Assembly: GCA_019694835.1 (NCBI GenBank)
Contig: JAIBBE010000160.1
Coordinates: forward strand, 1-64,000
Source: Fimbriimonadaceae bacterium
Lineage (GTDB): Bacteria; Armatimonadota; Fimbriimonadia; Fimbriimonadales; Fimbriimonadaceae
Length of the DNA: 64,000 bases
Direction: 5' to 3'
The notes below the pieces were generated by a model. It had not been told where the DNA came from. It searched no databases and was given only the letters and a program-made list of their open reading frames with translations. Positions 23,897 through 31,825 of the stretch are shown one piece after another (positions within the stretch are counted from its first letter, which is position 1; every line of letters begins with the position of its first letter). The translations under genes were made by a program, and so were the position numbers.

Positions 23897-24613
23897 ATGC
23901 CCGAACTCTTTCCCCTGTACAAGCTCCACGAAATCGACGCCGCAATGGTCGACGCAAAAAAGCGGCACGACAACATGGACCCGGGGCGAGAGATCGCAGC
24001 GCGCATGCAAGCCGTCGGCAAAGAGCACGCCGAAGCCAAGCAGGCCGCCGACAGGCTGACGGGCGAATTGAAAGACGCCGAACTGCAGCAAAAGTCGATC
24101 CAAGAGAAGATCGCCAAATTCGACAAGCAACTTTACGGAGGCACGATCATCAGCCCGCGCGAGGTGGAGAACTTCCAGAAGGAAATTGCCGCCCTGAAAC
24201 TCCAGCGCGATGCCCTCGACGATCGAATCCTCGAGCTTTGGGAACTCGTTCCGCCTGCCCAAGCGCTGGAGAAGGAATTTGCCGATCAGGTCGACGTCCT
24301 GAAAGCCGAACTCGACTCCCATCAGAAGAAGGTGTTGGAGGAGCGCGCGAAGCTGGCAGCGCTCTACAAGAATCTTGCAGCCAAGCGCCCCGCGCTAGCG
24401 GCAAAGGTCGATGCGACGCTGCTCAAGACTTACGACGCCAATCGCGAAAGACACGGAGGGATCGGAATGGCGGAAATCTTGGACAATGGCAACTGCGCTC
24501 GCTGCGGCATGTCCGTCCCCCGCAAGACGATCGATGCCGTCAGCCGCGACGTGCTCATGACCTGCGAGTCGTGCCATCGGATTCTCTACAAGGTGGCTGC
24601 TCATGTTGCTTAG
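23897..24613 (+). CDS. C4-type zinc-ribbon, coiled-coil protein (CT398/DUF164-like)
   Basis: A 238-aa protein with a long antiparallel coiled coil (residues about 5-180) and a C-terminal zinc ribbon: NCARCGMSV and MTCESCHRILY. The hinge motif LYGGTIISPREVENFQKEI is characteristic of this family, which in other bacteria associates with RNA-binding or secretion proteins; its exact function is unsettled. It begins 2 bases after the preceding stop and overlaps the next gene by 11 bases. Confidence 0.85.
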   Translation: MPELFPLYKLHEIDAAMVDAKKRHDNMDPGREIAARMQAVGKEHAEAKQAADRLTGELKDAELQQKSIQEKIAKFDKQLYGGTIISPREVENFQKEIAALKLQRDALDDRILELWELVPPAQALEKEFADQVDVLKAELDSHQKKVLEERAKLAALYKNLAAKRPALAAKVDATLLKTYDANRERHGGIGMAEILDNGNCARCGMSVPRKTIDAVSRDVLMTCESCHRILYKVAAHVA

Positions 24614-25331
24614 TCGCGGGTTCGTAGTCCTCGCGGGGCTAGCCTTGTCAGCTTCGATTGGGGTGAATTGGGGTTGCGCCAAGTTTCCGAGCACCGGAGG
24701 CGACGGCGGCGGCAAGATCATCATTTTCCGAATGAAGGTCGACGGCAAGATTCGCTCGGGCGAAGAGCCGGGTTCGGGCGGACTGCCCTATGTGTACATG
24801 GTCGCCATCCGGCCGAGCACCAGTTCGAATCCGATCGAGCAGGGCCCAATTCCGGTCATCGCGCCGCCGTGGGGCAACGGCTTCGTGGCGGGCAACTGCA
24901 CCCACTTCATCTGGTGGAACCCGCAGCAATTCCCCCGCTATGCGATCTACAAGTTTCAGGATGCGCTGCTCAACACCTACACCCAAGTCGGGATTCCGGT
25001 GACGTATACCGATGTGCCTCAGGGCGGACAGGAGATTCGGTTCGAGATCAACTTAAGCCAAATCGAGCCTGATCCGGTCGCGGCGGCGGCCTTGGAGTCC
25101 TTCCAGGTCAACTTCCTCACGATGGATCGTATTGCGCAAACGGGAACGACCAAGTTCTGGGACGCGATCGGCGATGGACGGATTCCTTCGCAAATCAACG
25201 ACTACTTGATCATCCCGTTGCGGACTTCGGCGGTTTTCCAGAACAGCGACAACCTCGTTGAGCCGCGCAACGACGTCCAAGACCCGGACCTCGACATCGT
25301 CGATTGGTCGGTGGAAGTCCGCATCCTCTGA
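24603..25331 (+). CDS. Lipoprotein, hypothetical
   Basis: A 242-aa protein with an N-terminal signal and a lipobox-like NWGCAKF (Cys25). The mature part starts with a glycine-rich linker, then KIIIFRMKVDGKI and further beta-rich sequence. No domain recognised. It overlaps its upstream neighbour by 11 bases and its stop overlaps the next start (TGATG), so the zinc-ribbon, lipoprotein and glycosyltransferase genes form an operon. Confidence 0.6.
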   Translation: MLLSRGFVVLAGLALSASIGVNWGCAKFPSTGGDGGGKIIIFRMKVDGKIRSGEEPGSGGLPYVYMVAIRPSTSSNPIEQGPIPVIAPPWGNGFVAGNCTHFIWWNPQQFPRYAIYKFQDALLNTYTQVGIPVTYTDVPQGGQEIRFEINLSQIEPDPVAAAALESFQVNFLTMDRIAQTGTTKFWDAIGDGRIPSQINDYLIIPLRTSAVFQNSDNLVEPRNDVQDPDLDIVDWSVEVRIL

Positions 25332-26359
25332 TGCCCCGCGTCTCGATCCTGCTCACTTGCTACAACCACCTCGCCTACCTGCCCGCCGCGTGGGCCGGCA
25401 TTGAATCGCAGACCTTCCGCGACTTCGAAATCATTGCGATCGACGACGGCTCGACGGATGGTACGCGGGAGTGGCTCTGTCGCTTCCCCTCCCCCGATTC
25501 GGGGGAGGGCCAGGGAGGGGGCGCGGGACTTCAACCAAGCGGAAGCCCGGACGCCGGCAGGTTGCCAGCGGTACGGGAAGGAGATGCCGGCGGGACGCCA
25601 GCGGTACAGGTGAAGGTCATTTTCAACGAAACCAACCTGGGCACCTACGGAACTCTCAACCGCGCTCTGGATGCGGCGAGCGGCGAGTTCATTGCGATCT
25701 TGAATGATGACGATGTCTGGCTGCCGGACAAGTTGGCCGCGCAGGTCGCCTTGATGGAACGACATCCGGAGGTTGGTCTTGTCCATACCGACGGCTACTT
25801 TATCGACGGCAAAGGCGAGCGCTTGGAGGGAAGCCCCTTGGGATTCGAGTTCCCCCGCACGGAGACCGGTGACGTCCTCTTGGACCTCGTTTACCAAAAC
25901 AAGATCATTGCCAGCGCTGCTCTCGTGCGTCGGTATTGCTTCGACGAACTCGGCGGATTCAATCCGAATTACTTCGGCTCGGGCGACTGGGAAATGTGGC
26001 TCCGGATCGCCGAGAAACACCAGGTCGGATACGTGGACGAGGAACTCACTCTCTATCGAGTCCACGGGGCGAACGCCTCGCACAAGCTCGACCGCATTTG
26101 GCGCGACGATGAAATGCTTCGAGAATGGCTCGCTCCCCGTCTCAAGAACCTCTCCGGGCGGTTTCCCGAGGAGGCCATTCGGAGGGCACAAGCCCACAAT
26201 TGGGCCTGCATCGGAACCGTCAGGACCCTGAACGGTGATCCGGCAGGAGGACGCCAAGCCTATTCCAAGTCGATGGCCCTCATGCCGGGTCGGTTCAAAA
26301 GTCGCCTTCGGTGGTTGGCGACTTTCTTGCCCCGCTCGCTGTTTCGTCGTTTGATCTAA
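25331..26359 (+). CDS. Family 2 glycosyltransferase with repeat-derived insert
   Basis: A 342-aa GT-A-fold glycosyltransferase. The nucleotide-binding start SILLTCYNHLAYLPAAW and IIAIDDGSTDGTREWL is followed by the metal site AILNDDDVWLPDKL and later FGSGDWEMWLRIAEKH. Between the first and second beta-alpha unit (residues about 52-96) lies a low-complexity segment (GEGQGGGAGLQPSG..., AGRLPAV, AGGTPAV) encoded exactly by dispersed DNA repeats at 25487-25607, so the repeat inserted in frame. The start at 25331 overlaps the previous stop. Sugar and acceptor are unknown. Confidence 0.85.
   Translation: MPRVSILLTCYNHLAYLPAAWAGIESQTFRDFEIIAIDDGSTDGTREWLCRFPSPDSGEGQGGGAGLQPSGSPDAGRLPAVREGDAGGTPAVQVKVIFNETNLGTYGTLNRALDAASGEFIAILNDDDVWLPDKLAAQVALMERHPEVGLVHTDGYFIDGKGERLEGSPLGFEFPRTETGDVLLDLVYQNKIIASAALVRRYCFDELGGFNPNYFGSGDWEMWLRIAEKHQVGYVDEELTLYRVHGANASHKLDRIWRDDEMLREWLAPRLKNLSGRFPEEAIRRAQAHNWACIGTVRTLNGDPAGGRQAYSKSMALMPGRFKSRLRWLATFLPRSLFRRLI
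25487..25607 (+). repeat. Dispersed GC-rich repeat cluster inside the glycosyltransferase gene
   Basis: A perfect hairpin (CCCTCCCCCG at 25487-25496, 3-base loop, complement at 25500-25509) is followed by two copies of a 22-base element at 25553-25574 and 25586-25607, both starting GCCGGC and ending GCCAGCGGTAC. The same element recurs at 32473-32809 and 35072-35291. Total length keeps the reading frame. Confidence 0.8.
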
Positions 26360-26366
26360 CGGGACC

Positions 26367-27275
26367 TTACTGCTGGGCGCCGTCCTGGACCCACTGGTTG
26401 AGCTTATCCACGGAATCAGCAGGAAGGGGTCCGGTCGGAGGCATCGAGCCTGCCTTGACGACTCGTATCAGGAAGCTGCCATTCGGGTTGCCCGCTTTGA
26501 CAACGCGGGAGACTCCGGCGTAGGTCGACAGGTCGATCCCTTTCTTGGCGCGTCCCCCGGAGTGGCAGCTGATGCAGTTCTGATCGAGAATCGGCTTGAT
26601 GTCGGCGAACTTCAGACCATTCGCGTTGACGGCGGGAGCGGCGGCCGCATCCGTTGCATCGCTCGGTGGGGTGAAGGCGAAAACCGAAGCCTCCACCGGC
26701 TTATCACCGACCGCAACTTCTTTCGCAAACAGGATGACGTCCTTTTTCGCACCGCCCTCCTCGAAACTGTATTGAATCCCGCGAGCAATCCCCAGGGTGT
26801 CATCGACGTACACCACGAACTGGCGATTGTCCTTTCGCGTGATCGCGAGATCCGTCACCATCACGTTGCGCAGCCGATGCGACGCCGATTTCTTCACGCT
26901 GACGACCTGATCGGCGAACGTTGGGTTGAAGAACGCAGACCATGCCCAAGCGACGTCGTTGGCACCGAGCAACTTAGCGATTGCCTCCGGCGTTGAGGGT
27001 GCCTTCGTGTACTGCTTCTTCGCCTTATCGTAGGTCCAAATCGAGGTGCCGTCGCCCACCGCAAACTGAGTCGGTGTCTCCCAGCGGAACAGATTGGGGC
27101 GCGAGAGCGTGAGCGTCTGATCTTCCGGTGCCCCACCAACGGGAGTGAAGCTGAGTTTCAAGGTGACAGATTGTGCTTTTTGCAGAGTCTGCACGTGCTT
27201 GTCGACGACGGGATCACCGGCGCGGACCAGTGCAACGGCAAACGGTACGAGGGCCAACAGGTAAACGGAGCGCAT
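26367..27275 (-). CDS. Exported DUF2092/LolA-like protein fused to a c-type cytochrome domain
   Basis: A 302-aa protein. After a signal peptide (MRSVYLLALVPFAVALVRA) comes a LolA-like half-barrel of the DUF2092 type (about 25-205: VTLKLSF, NLFRWETPTQ, DGTSIWTYDKAKKQYTKA). The C-terminal ~85 residues are a planctomycete-type cytochrome domain with a single haem site NCISCHSG and distal region AGSMPPTGPLP (axial Met). A fusion of a lipid/hydrophobic carrier fold with a haem domain is unusual. It converges with the glycosyltransferase gene. Confidence 0.8.
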   Translation of the reverse strand: MRSVYLLALVPFAVALVRAGDPVVDKHVQTLQKAQSVTLKLSFTPVGGAPEDQTLTLSRPNLFRWETPTQFAVGDGTSIWTYDKAKKQYTKAPSTPEAIAKLLGANDVAWAWSAFFNPTFADQVVSVKKSASHRLRNVMVTDLAITRKDNRQFVVYVDDTLGIARGIQYSFEEGGAKKDVILFAKEVAVGDKPVEASVFAFTPPSDATDAAAAPAVNANGLKFADIKPILDQNCISCHSGGRAKKGIDLSTYAGVSRVVKAGNPNGSFLIRVVKAGSMPPTGPLPADSVDKLNQWVQDGAQQ

Positions 27276-27410
27276 AACCAAGGAGTCTACACCGCGCCAT
27301 CGGGAAGTTGGTTCCGAGTTCAGCTAATTTTGACAAGATCGGACGACTCGCTGGTACTTCAACCGGCTATCCTTATGGGTGAGCGGGAGACCCCGCAAAG
27401 GAGAAAGAGA

Positions 27411-27899
27411 ATGAGTCACGTTATGGAAGGAATCGACGCTCGCGGCTACCTGATGGGCTGGTTGCACGGCGTTACGGATATGTTTATCAAAGACATCAAG
27501 GCAATGCCCGAGCCCATGCTGACCAAACAGTTTGGCGGGTGTGCTCGTCCAGCCAATGAGCTAGTTGCTGACACACTTGGGTTGCTGTATTGGACCACCG
27601 CAGCCCTCAAGGGCGAGAAGTTTGAATTGACCGAAGACAGCGCCGCCCACCTGGCACCGACCCTCACGACCCACACGGCGATCGTCGAGGCGATGACCAA
27701 GGCGACCAGCGACTTCAAGAACGCATTCGACCAGGCTTCGGACGAGACCCTGAACAAGCTCGTCACGCCACCCTGGCAAATGGATGCGCCGCTATTCATC
27801 CTCTGCCAGATCGCCGTCAACCACATCTGGTACCACGACGGCCAGTTGAACTACATCCAGGCTCTAGAAGGCGACGGCAAAGTTCACTGGATGGACTAA
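27411..27899 (+). CDS. DinB-superfamily protein
   Basis: A 162-aa four-helix DinB-like protein: N-terminal helix with MGWLHGVTDMFIKDI, central HTAIVEAM and C-terminal QIAVNHIWYHDGQLNYIQAL, where the histidines are the expected metal ligands. DinB-like proteins include bacillithiol/mycothiol-dependent transferases and stress proteins. AAAGGAG lies 7 bases upstream of the ATG. A -35-like TTGACA sits at 27330-27335. Confidence 0.78.
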   Translation: MSHVMEGIDARGYLMGWLHGVTDMFIKDIKAMPEPMLTKQFGGCARPANELVADTLGLLYWTTAALKGEKFELTEDSAAHLAPTLTTHTAIVEAMTKATSDFKNAFDQASDETLNKLVTPPWQMDAPLFILCQIAVNHIWYHDGQLNYIQALEGDGKVHWMD

Positions 27900-27907
27900 T
27901 GCCCTTT

Positions 27908-27936
27908 GGGGTGCGCGGTCGAGCTCCGCGCACTCC
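27908..27936 (+). terminator. Terminator-like hairpin after the DinB gene
   Basis: An 11-bp stem with one G-T pair (27908-27918 with 27926-27936, 7-base loop TCGAGCT) starts 8 bases after the stop codon and is followed by AAATTTGGGTTT. Good candidate transcription terminator. Confidence 0.7.
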
Positions 27937-27983
27937 AAATTTGGGTTTGGCGCGTATCTTGCGGGGTAAGTCCCGACTCTAAT

Positions 27984-28006
27984 ATTCGAAAGCCAACTTT
28001 TCGAAT
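27984..28006. promoter_or_regulatory. Inverted repeat upstream of the ECF sigma gene
   Basis: ATTCGAAAG (27984-27992) and CTTTTCGAAT (27997-28006) form an imperfect AT-rich palindrome with one bulge, about 120 bases before the -10-like TATGAT at 28127-28132 of the sigma factor gene. It may be an operator; no protein is assigned. Confidence 0.35.
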
Positions 28007-28159
28007 CCAAACCCCGACGTAACTAGCGTCGCGCCATCAGCCCATGCGCCCGCCCTCGATTCCAGCGAGCCTTGCCTTGCAACGGAAAAGTCGAGCCTCA
28101 CGAACTCAAATTCGCGTGAAGGCGGCTATGATATGGGTGACGATCGGACGATTAGGGTC

Positions 28160-28795
28160 ATGTCGACGCTGCCTGTACAAGACCATTCGAGGTTGGGTGC
28201 CATGAAATTGGCGCTTCGCAGCCTGGTACCCGGCATCGGTCTCTTCCCTCAGTCAGACCATCGGTGCATCGAGTGCGCTCTGAATGGCGACCGTCGCTCG
28301 TTCGATGAACTCGTCGTGCGGTATGAGGGTGACTTGCGGGCGTTCGTCCGTCGCAAAGTCGCCGAGTCCGAGGTTGACGACATTCTCCAGGACACCTGGA
28401 TCGCGGCTTGGACCGCCTTGCGCGGATTCGACCGTCGCAGCCGCTTCAAGACTTGGCTAATCGGGATTGCCCTCAACAAATGCCGCGACCATTACCGTCA
28501 ACGTCCGAGCACGCCCGAGGCATCGTTGAGCGAAGATGGTTCCGATGCCGCCTATTTGGACAGCGCGTTTGCCAACACGGAGCTTGGGATTGCAATTCGC
28601 GAGGCCCTCGCTGAACTTTCGGAAGCGCAACGCGAGGTCTTGGAGCTTTACTACTTCTCGGGTCTCAATTTGGTCGAGATCGCTGGCGTACTCGATCGAA
28701 ACATCAACACGGTGAAGTATCAGTTCTACCGCGCGCACAGCGATACGGCGACCCGGCTCAAGGCTAGTGCCGCGGAGGGTGACTATGCCCAGTAG
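28160..28795 (+). CDS. ECF-type RNA polymerase sigma factor
   Basis: A 211-aa sigma-70 family factor. Region 2 reads FDELVVRYEGDLRAFVRRKV, DDILQDTWIAAWTAL and FKTWLIGIALNKCRDHYR; region 4 reads ALAELSEAQREVLELYYFSG and EIAGVLDRNINTVKYQFYRA. Two-domain layout and size fit the ECF group. I start at the ATG at 28160 (AGGG upstream); an ATG at 28202 is possible. It overlaps by 11 bases the next gene, a membrane protein that may be its anti-sigma factor. Confidence 0.85.
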   Translation: MSTLPVQDHSRLGAMKLALRSLVPGIGLFPQSDHRCIECALNGDRRSFDELVVRYEGDLRAFVRRKVAESEVDDILQDTWIAAWTALRGFDRRSRFKTWLIGIALNKCRDHYRQRPSTPEASLSEDGSDAAYLDSAFANTELGIAIREALAELSEAQREVLELYYFSGLNLVEIAGVLDRNINTVKYQFYRAHSDTATRLKASAAEGDYAQ

Positions 28796-29201
28796 GCACC
28801 CCAACTTCGACCAGGACCTCTTGATGGTCGTGACCGGCAATGCCACCTTCTGGCAGAGGTTTAAGGTCAAGATCGCTCTTCTTTTTAAGCGCAGCTGCCG
28901 CCTTCGCGCTCAGGAGTTCGGTCTGGTGTCCAATGCGTTCGCCCATGCCTACGCGGGGCACGGCCTCGCCATTGGGCTCGGCATGAGCCTTCGGACGATA
29001 CTGCTGCTCGGGATCCTGGTGATCGTCGGTACGACGGCCGTGATGCTGCGACCCATCATCACGGCCGAAGCGGCCGAGTCAACGCCGCAAGGGGTCTCGT
29101 CGCGAGGCGAAGATTGTTCGACACCCGAAACCAAGAACAAGTCGGGGTTCAGCGTCACCCTTCACGCGAGCGATGAGTGTGTCGAAGCGCGAACGGACTA
29201 G
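28785..29201 (+). CDS. Single-pass membrane protein, probable anti-sigma partner
   Basis: A 138-aa protein with a cytosolic N-terminal part (about 70 residues), one membrane segment (LRTILLLGILVIVGTTAVML) and a short external tail. Position directly after, and overlapping, an ECF sigma gene and this topology are typical of anti-sigma factors, but the usual HxxxCxxC zinc motif is missing. Its stop overlaps the stop of the convergent trpE gene. Confidence 0.55.
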   Translation: MPSRHPNFDQDLLMVVTGNATFWQRFKVKIALLFKRSCRLRAQEFGLVSNAFAHAYAGHGLAIGLGMSLRTILLLGILVIVGTTAVMLRPIITAEAAESTPQGVSSRGEDCSTPETKNKSGFSVTLHASDECVEARTD

Positions 29202-30670
29202 AGCGCCGCTTCGAGCCCGTGGTGGGCGATTTCTAACGCTCTGAGCGCTGCGCGAGCCTTGTTCCCGCACTCTTCATGCTCTTTCGACGGGACCGAGTCG
29301 TAAACGATCCCCGCCCCGGCCTGAACATAAGCCATCCCCTCCCGAAGGTAGATCGTCCGAATGGCGATGGCCATATCAAGGTCGCCATAAGCACTGATGT
29401 AGCCGATTGAGCCCGCGTAACAGCCACGCCGGGTCGGCTCCAGTTCTTCGATGATCTGCATGGCCCGCACTTTCGGCGCGCCGCTGACCGTACCCGCCGG
29501 GAATGAGGCTCGGATCAAGTCGAACGCATCGAGGTCCTCGCGGAGTTTGCCGGTCACGTCGCTGACGATATGCATGACATGGCTGTAGCGCTCTACGACC
29601 ATGAGTTCATTTACCTTGACCGAGCCGTACTCGCAGACTCGACCGAGATCGTTGCGCCCCAGGTCGACAAGCATGATGTGTTCCGCTCGTTCCTTCTCAT
29701 CGGCCAGCAGTTCGGTCGCAAGGGACTCGTCTTCCGCTTCGGTAGCTCCCCGCCAGCGCGTGCCCGCGATCGGGCGAACGCGGGCGGTCCCACCTTGAAG
29801 ACTCACGAGGAGCTCGGGAGACGCTCCAACCACGTCGAAATCGCCGAATCGGAGCATGTACATGTAGGGCGAGGGATTCAGCGAACGAAGTGCACGGTAA
29901 ACCGTCAGAGGATGGGCGCGGCAGGAACTGGAGAAACGCTGTGATACGACCATCTGGATGCCATCGCCCTGCGCGATGTACTCGCGAATGCGCTCGACCG
30001 CACCCTCATACTGTTCGCGGGTCATGTTCGACTTGACCTCTTGCGGCGTCAGCTTCTGCGAAGGGAGGGCAGGAAGCGGGCGCCGGAGGCGAGAAAGCAC
30101 GCGCTCGATCTCAGCCGATGCTTGGTCGTACCCCTCGGCGGTTCCGGGAGCAAGGACGATAATCCGGATGATGTTTTTCGCGTGGTCGAAGACGACGACG
30201 GTGTCGCAGAGCATCATCGCCATGTCGTCGACCTTGAGGTCGTCGTCGGATTCGTCAGGAAGCTTTTCGAAGAATCGAACGAGGTCGTAGCCAAGCATGC
30301 CCACCGCGCCGCCGCAGAACTTCGGTAGGCCGGGCACGGCGACGGTGTCCCGTTCCAGTTCGGCTTTCAAGGCATGCAGCGGATCTTGGCCCTCCGGGAT
30401 TTCGGATCGCGTTTCGCTTTTGGGGGCAATCCGGCGCAGCGTACGACCCTTTGATCGAAGCACGGATCTCGGCCGAACTCCGAGGATGCTGTAGCGAGCG
30501 AGTTGTTCTCCGCCGGTGACGCTTTCGAGAAGGAAGCTGTAGGTTTCGTCGTGAGAAAGCTTCCAGTAGGCGCTGAGAGGCGTCTCCATATCAGCGAGGA
30601 CATCGCGATAAACCGGCATTTGCCGCCCTCCCGCCTCTCGCAAGAATTCCTCTCGACTCGGCACCTGCAT
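29198..30670 (-). CDS. trpE: Anthranilate synthase component I
   Basis: A 490-aa anthranilate synthase large subunit, first step of tryptophan synthesis (chorismate plus glutamine or ammonia to anthranilate). Conserved blocks are visible: RPIAGTRWRG, ELLADEKERAEHIMLVDLGRNDLGRV, FPAGTVSGAPKVRAMQIIEELEP and AGAGIVYDSVPSKEHEEC. The N-terminal part has the PSREEF and SYSFLLESV-type residues of the tryptophan-binding domain (here YSFLLESVTGGE), so feedback inhibition is likely. No trpG is adjacent; trpF lies 7 kb away at 37941. Length is normal. Confidence 0.95.
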   Translation of the reverse strand: MQVPSREEFLREAGGRQMPVYRDVLADMETPLSAYWKLSHDETYSFLLESVTGGEQLARYSILGVRPRSVLRSKGRTLRRIAPKSETRSEIPEGQDPLHALKAELERDTVAVPGLPKFCGGAVGMLGYDLVRFFEKLPDESDDDLKVDDMAMMLCDTVVVFDHAKNIIRIIVLAPGTAEGYDQASAEIERVLSRLRRPLPALPSQKLTPQEVKSNMTREQYEGAVERIREYIAQGDGIQMVVSQRFSSSCRAHPLTVYRALRSLNPSPYMYMLRFGDFDVVGASPELLVSLQGGTARVRPIAGTRWRGATEAEDESLATELLADEKERAEHIMLVDLGRNDLGRVCEYGSVKVNELMVVERYSHVMHIVSDVTGKLREDLDAFDLIRASFPAGTVSGAPKVRAMQIIEELEPTRRGCYAGSIGYISAYGDLDMAIAIRTIYLREGMAYVQAGAGIVYDSVPSKEHEECGNKARAALRALEIAHHGLEAAL

Positions 30671-30693
30671 GCGTAGGGATTATGGCCGGTGAC

Positions 30694-30728
30694 GGCTCTT
30701 CGTCGGCACAGCGGGCCGACGAAGAGCC
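30694..30728 (-). terminator. Long perfect hairpin between the WD40 gene and trpE
   Basis: A perfect 14-bp stem (30694-30707 with 30715-30728, 7-base loop) lies after the stop of the WD40 gene and before the trpE start on the same strand. No T-run follows on the minus strand. Terminator of the WD40 gene, or an attenuator-like element of trpE. Confidence 0.65.
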
Positions 30729-30750
30729 GATTGGAGCGGGGACGGCGGGA

Positions 30751-31743
30751 CTAGCCGCCCTTTTTGGTTGGGGCGGCTTTACCGACGGAGACCGTCATCT
30801 TGGGCGTGCCCCCGATCGCGTTGATCTGGAGGGCGTCCATGTCATTCGACGAAATTAGGAATCGTCCGTCGGCGGTGAAGCACACCGGCGCGCCGATGAA
30901 CGACTGATTTTCCAGCTTGGCAACGGGCTTATAGGTATTCGTGTCCCAAACGATCACGAGACGGTCCGTCGAGCTCGTCGCGCACAGCTTGCCGTTGGGT
31001 GACATTGCACCGCGAATCACCCAGTCTGAGTGACCTTTAAGGCTGTTGAGCTTCGTGCGCGTCTTGGTGTCCCACAGACAGCCCGAACCGTTCTTCCCGA
31101 CCGTTAGGCACCGAGTACCGTTGGCGTTGAACGCGATATCCATCACCCCGAGTTTCTCGTGCCCTTCGACGCTGCCGATGGGGGAGAAGTCCTTGGTGTT
31201 GTAGAAAATGGCGCCCTTGCCGAGCGTGGCCGCAGCGAACGCGCCGCCACCGGGGAGGAAAGTGCCACTGTAGAAGATCGCGCCGCCACTGGCGAGTTTC
31301 TTGACCTGCTTGCCGCTGGCGACATCCCAGACGATGATGATATCGTCTTTCCCCGTGCTGGCCAGCTTCGTTCCGTCGGTGCTGAAGCTCAGGTACTGGA
31401 TCCCGCGCTGGTGGGCGTTCGTTCGACTGAATTCTTTGATCTTCTGGCCGGTGACCGAATTCCAGATCCAGATGCGTCCGCTCTCGTCACCCGAGGCGAA
31501 TGTCGTGCCGTTGGGGGCAAACGCGAGCCCGTAAGCCTGTTGGGGGTGGCCCGTCAGGGTTTTGAGGGTGTTGCCGGTCGCCGCGTCCATAATCCGGATC
31601 TGCTGGTTCTCGAGCGATGCGGCAAACCGCGCGCCCGACGGCGCCGGGGTGGTCGCGATGACCTTGAGGGTGTCGAAGGTCTTGACCTTTGTGACCGAAA
31701 TGGGCCCGTCCAGAACGAGGGAAGCAATGATTGATGTGAGCAT
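30751..31743 (-). CDS. WD40-repeat protein
   Basis: A 330-aa beta-propeller protein with about seven WD40-like blades (GHPQQAYGLAFAPNGTTFAS, RGIQYLSFSTDGTKLAS, GVMDIAFNANGTRCLT, DWVIRGAMSPNGKLCATSS). The first residues (MLTSIIASLVLDGPISVTKV) are hydrophobic but not a clear signal peptide. I start at the ATG at 31743 because AGGAGAAAGG precedes it; the frame continues upstream without support. Probable protein-interaction scaffold; partner unknown. Confidence 0.78.
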   Translation of the reverse strand: MLTSIIASLVLDGPISVTKVKTFDTLKVIATTPAPSGARFAASLENQQIRIMDAATGNTLKTLTGHPQQAYGLAFAPNGTTFASGDESGRIWIWNSVTGQKIKEFSRTNAHQRGIQYLSFSTDGTKLASTGKDDIIIVWDVASGKQVKKLASGGAIFYSGTFLPGGGAFAAATLGKGAIFYNTKDFSPIGSVEGHEKLGVMDIAFNANGTRCLTVGKNGSGCLWDTKTRTKLNSLKGHSDWVIRGAMSPNGKLCATSSTDRLVIVWDTNTYKPVAKLENQSFIGAPVCFTADGRFLISSNDMDALQINAIGGTPKMTVSVGKAAPTKKGG

Positions 31744-31825
31744 CCTTTCTCCTATTTCTCCTGCTTCATTCTGACGCGAGCCCATTTGGGCCGTTTCAAA
31801 TCGCCGCCAATTGCGGTGGGAAGGG

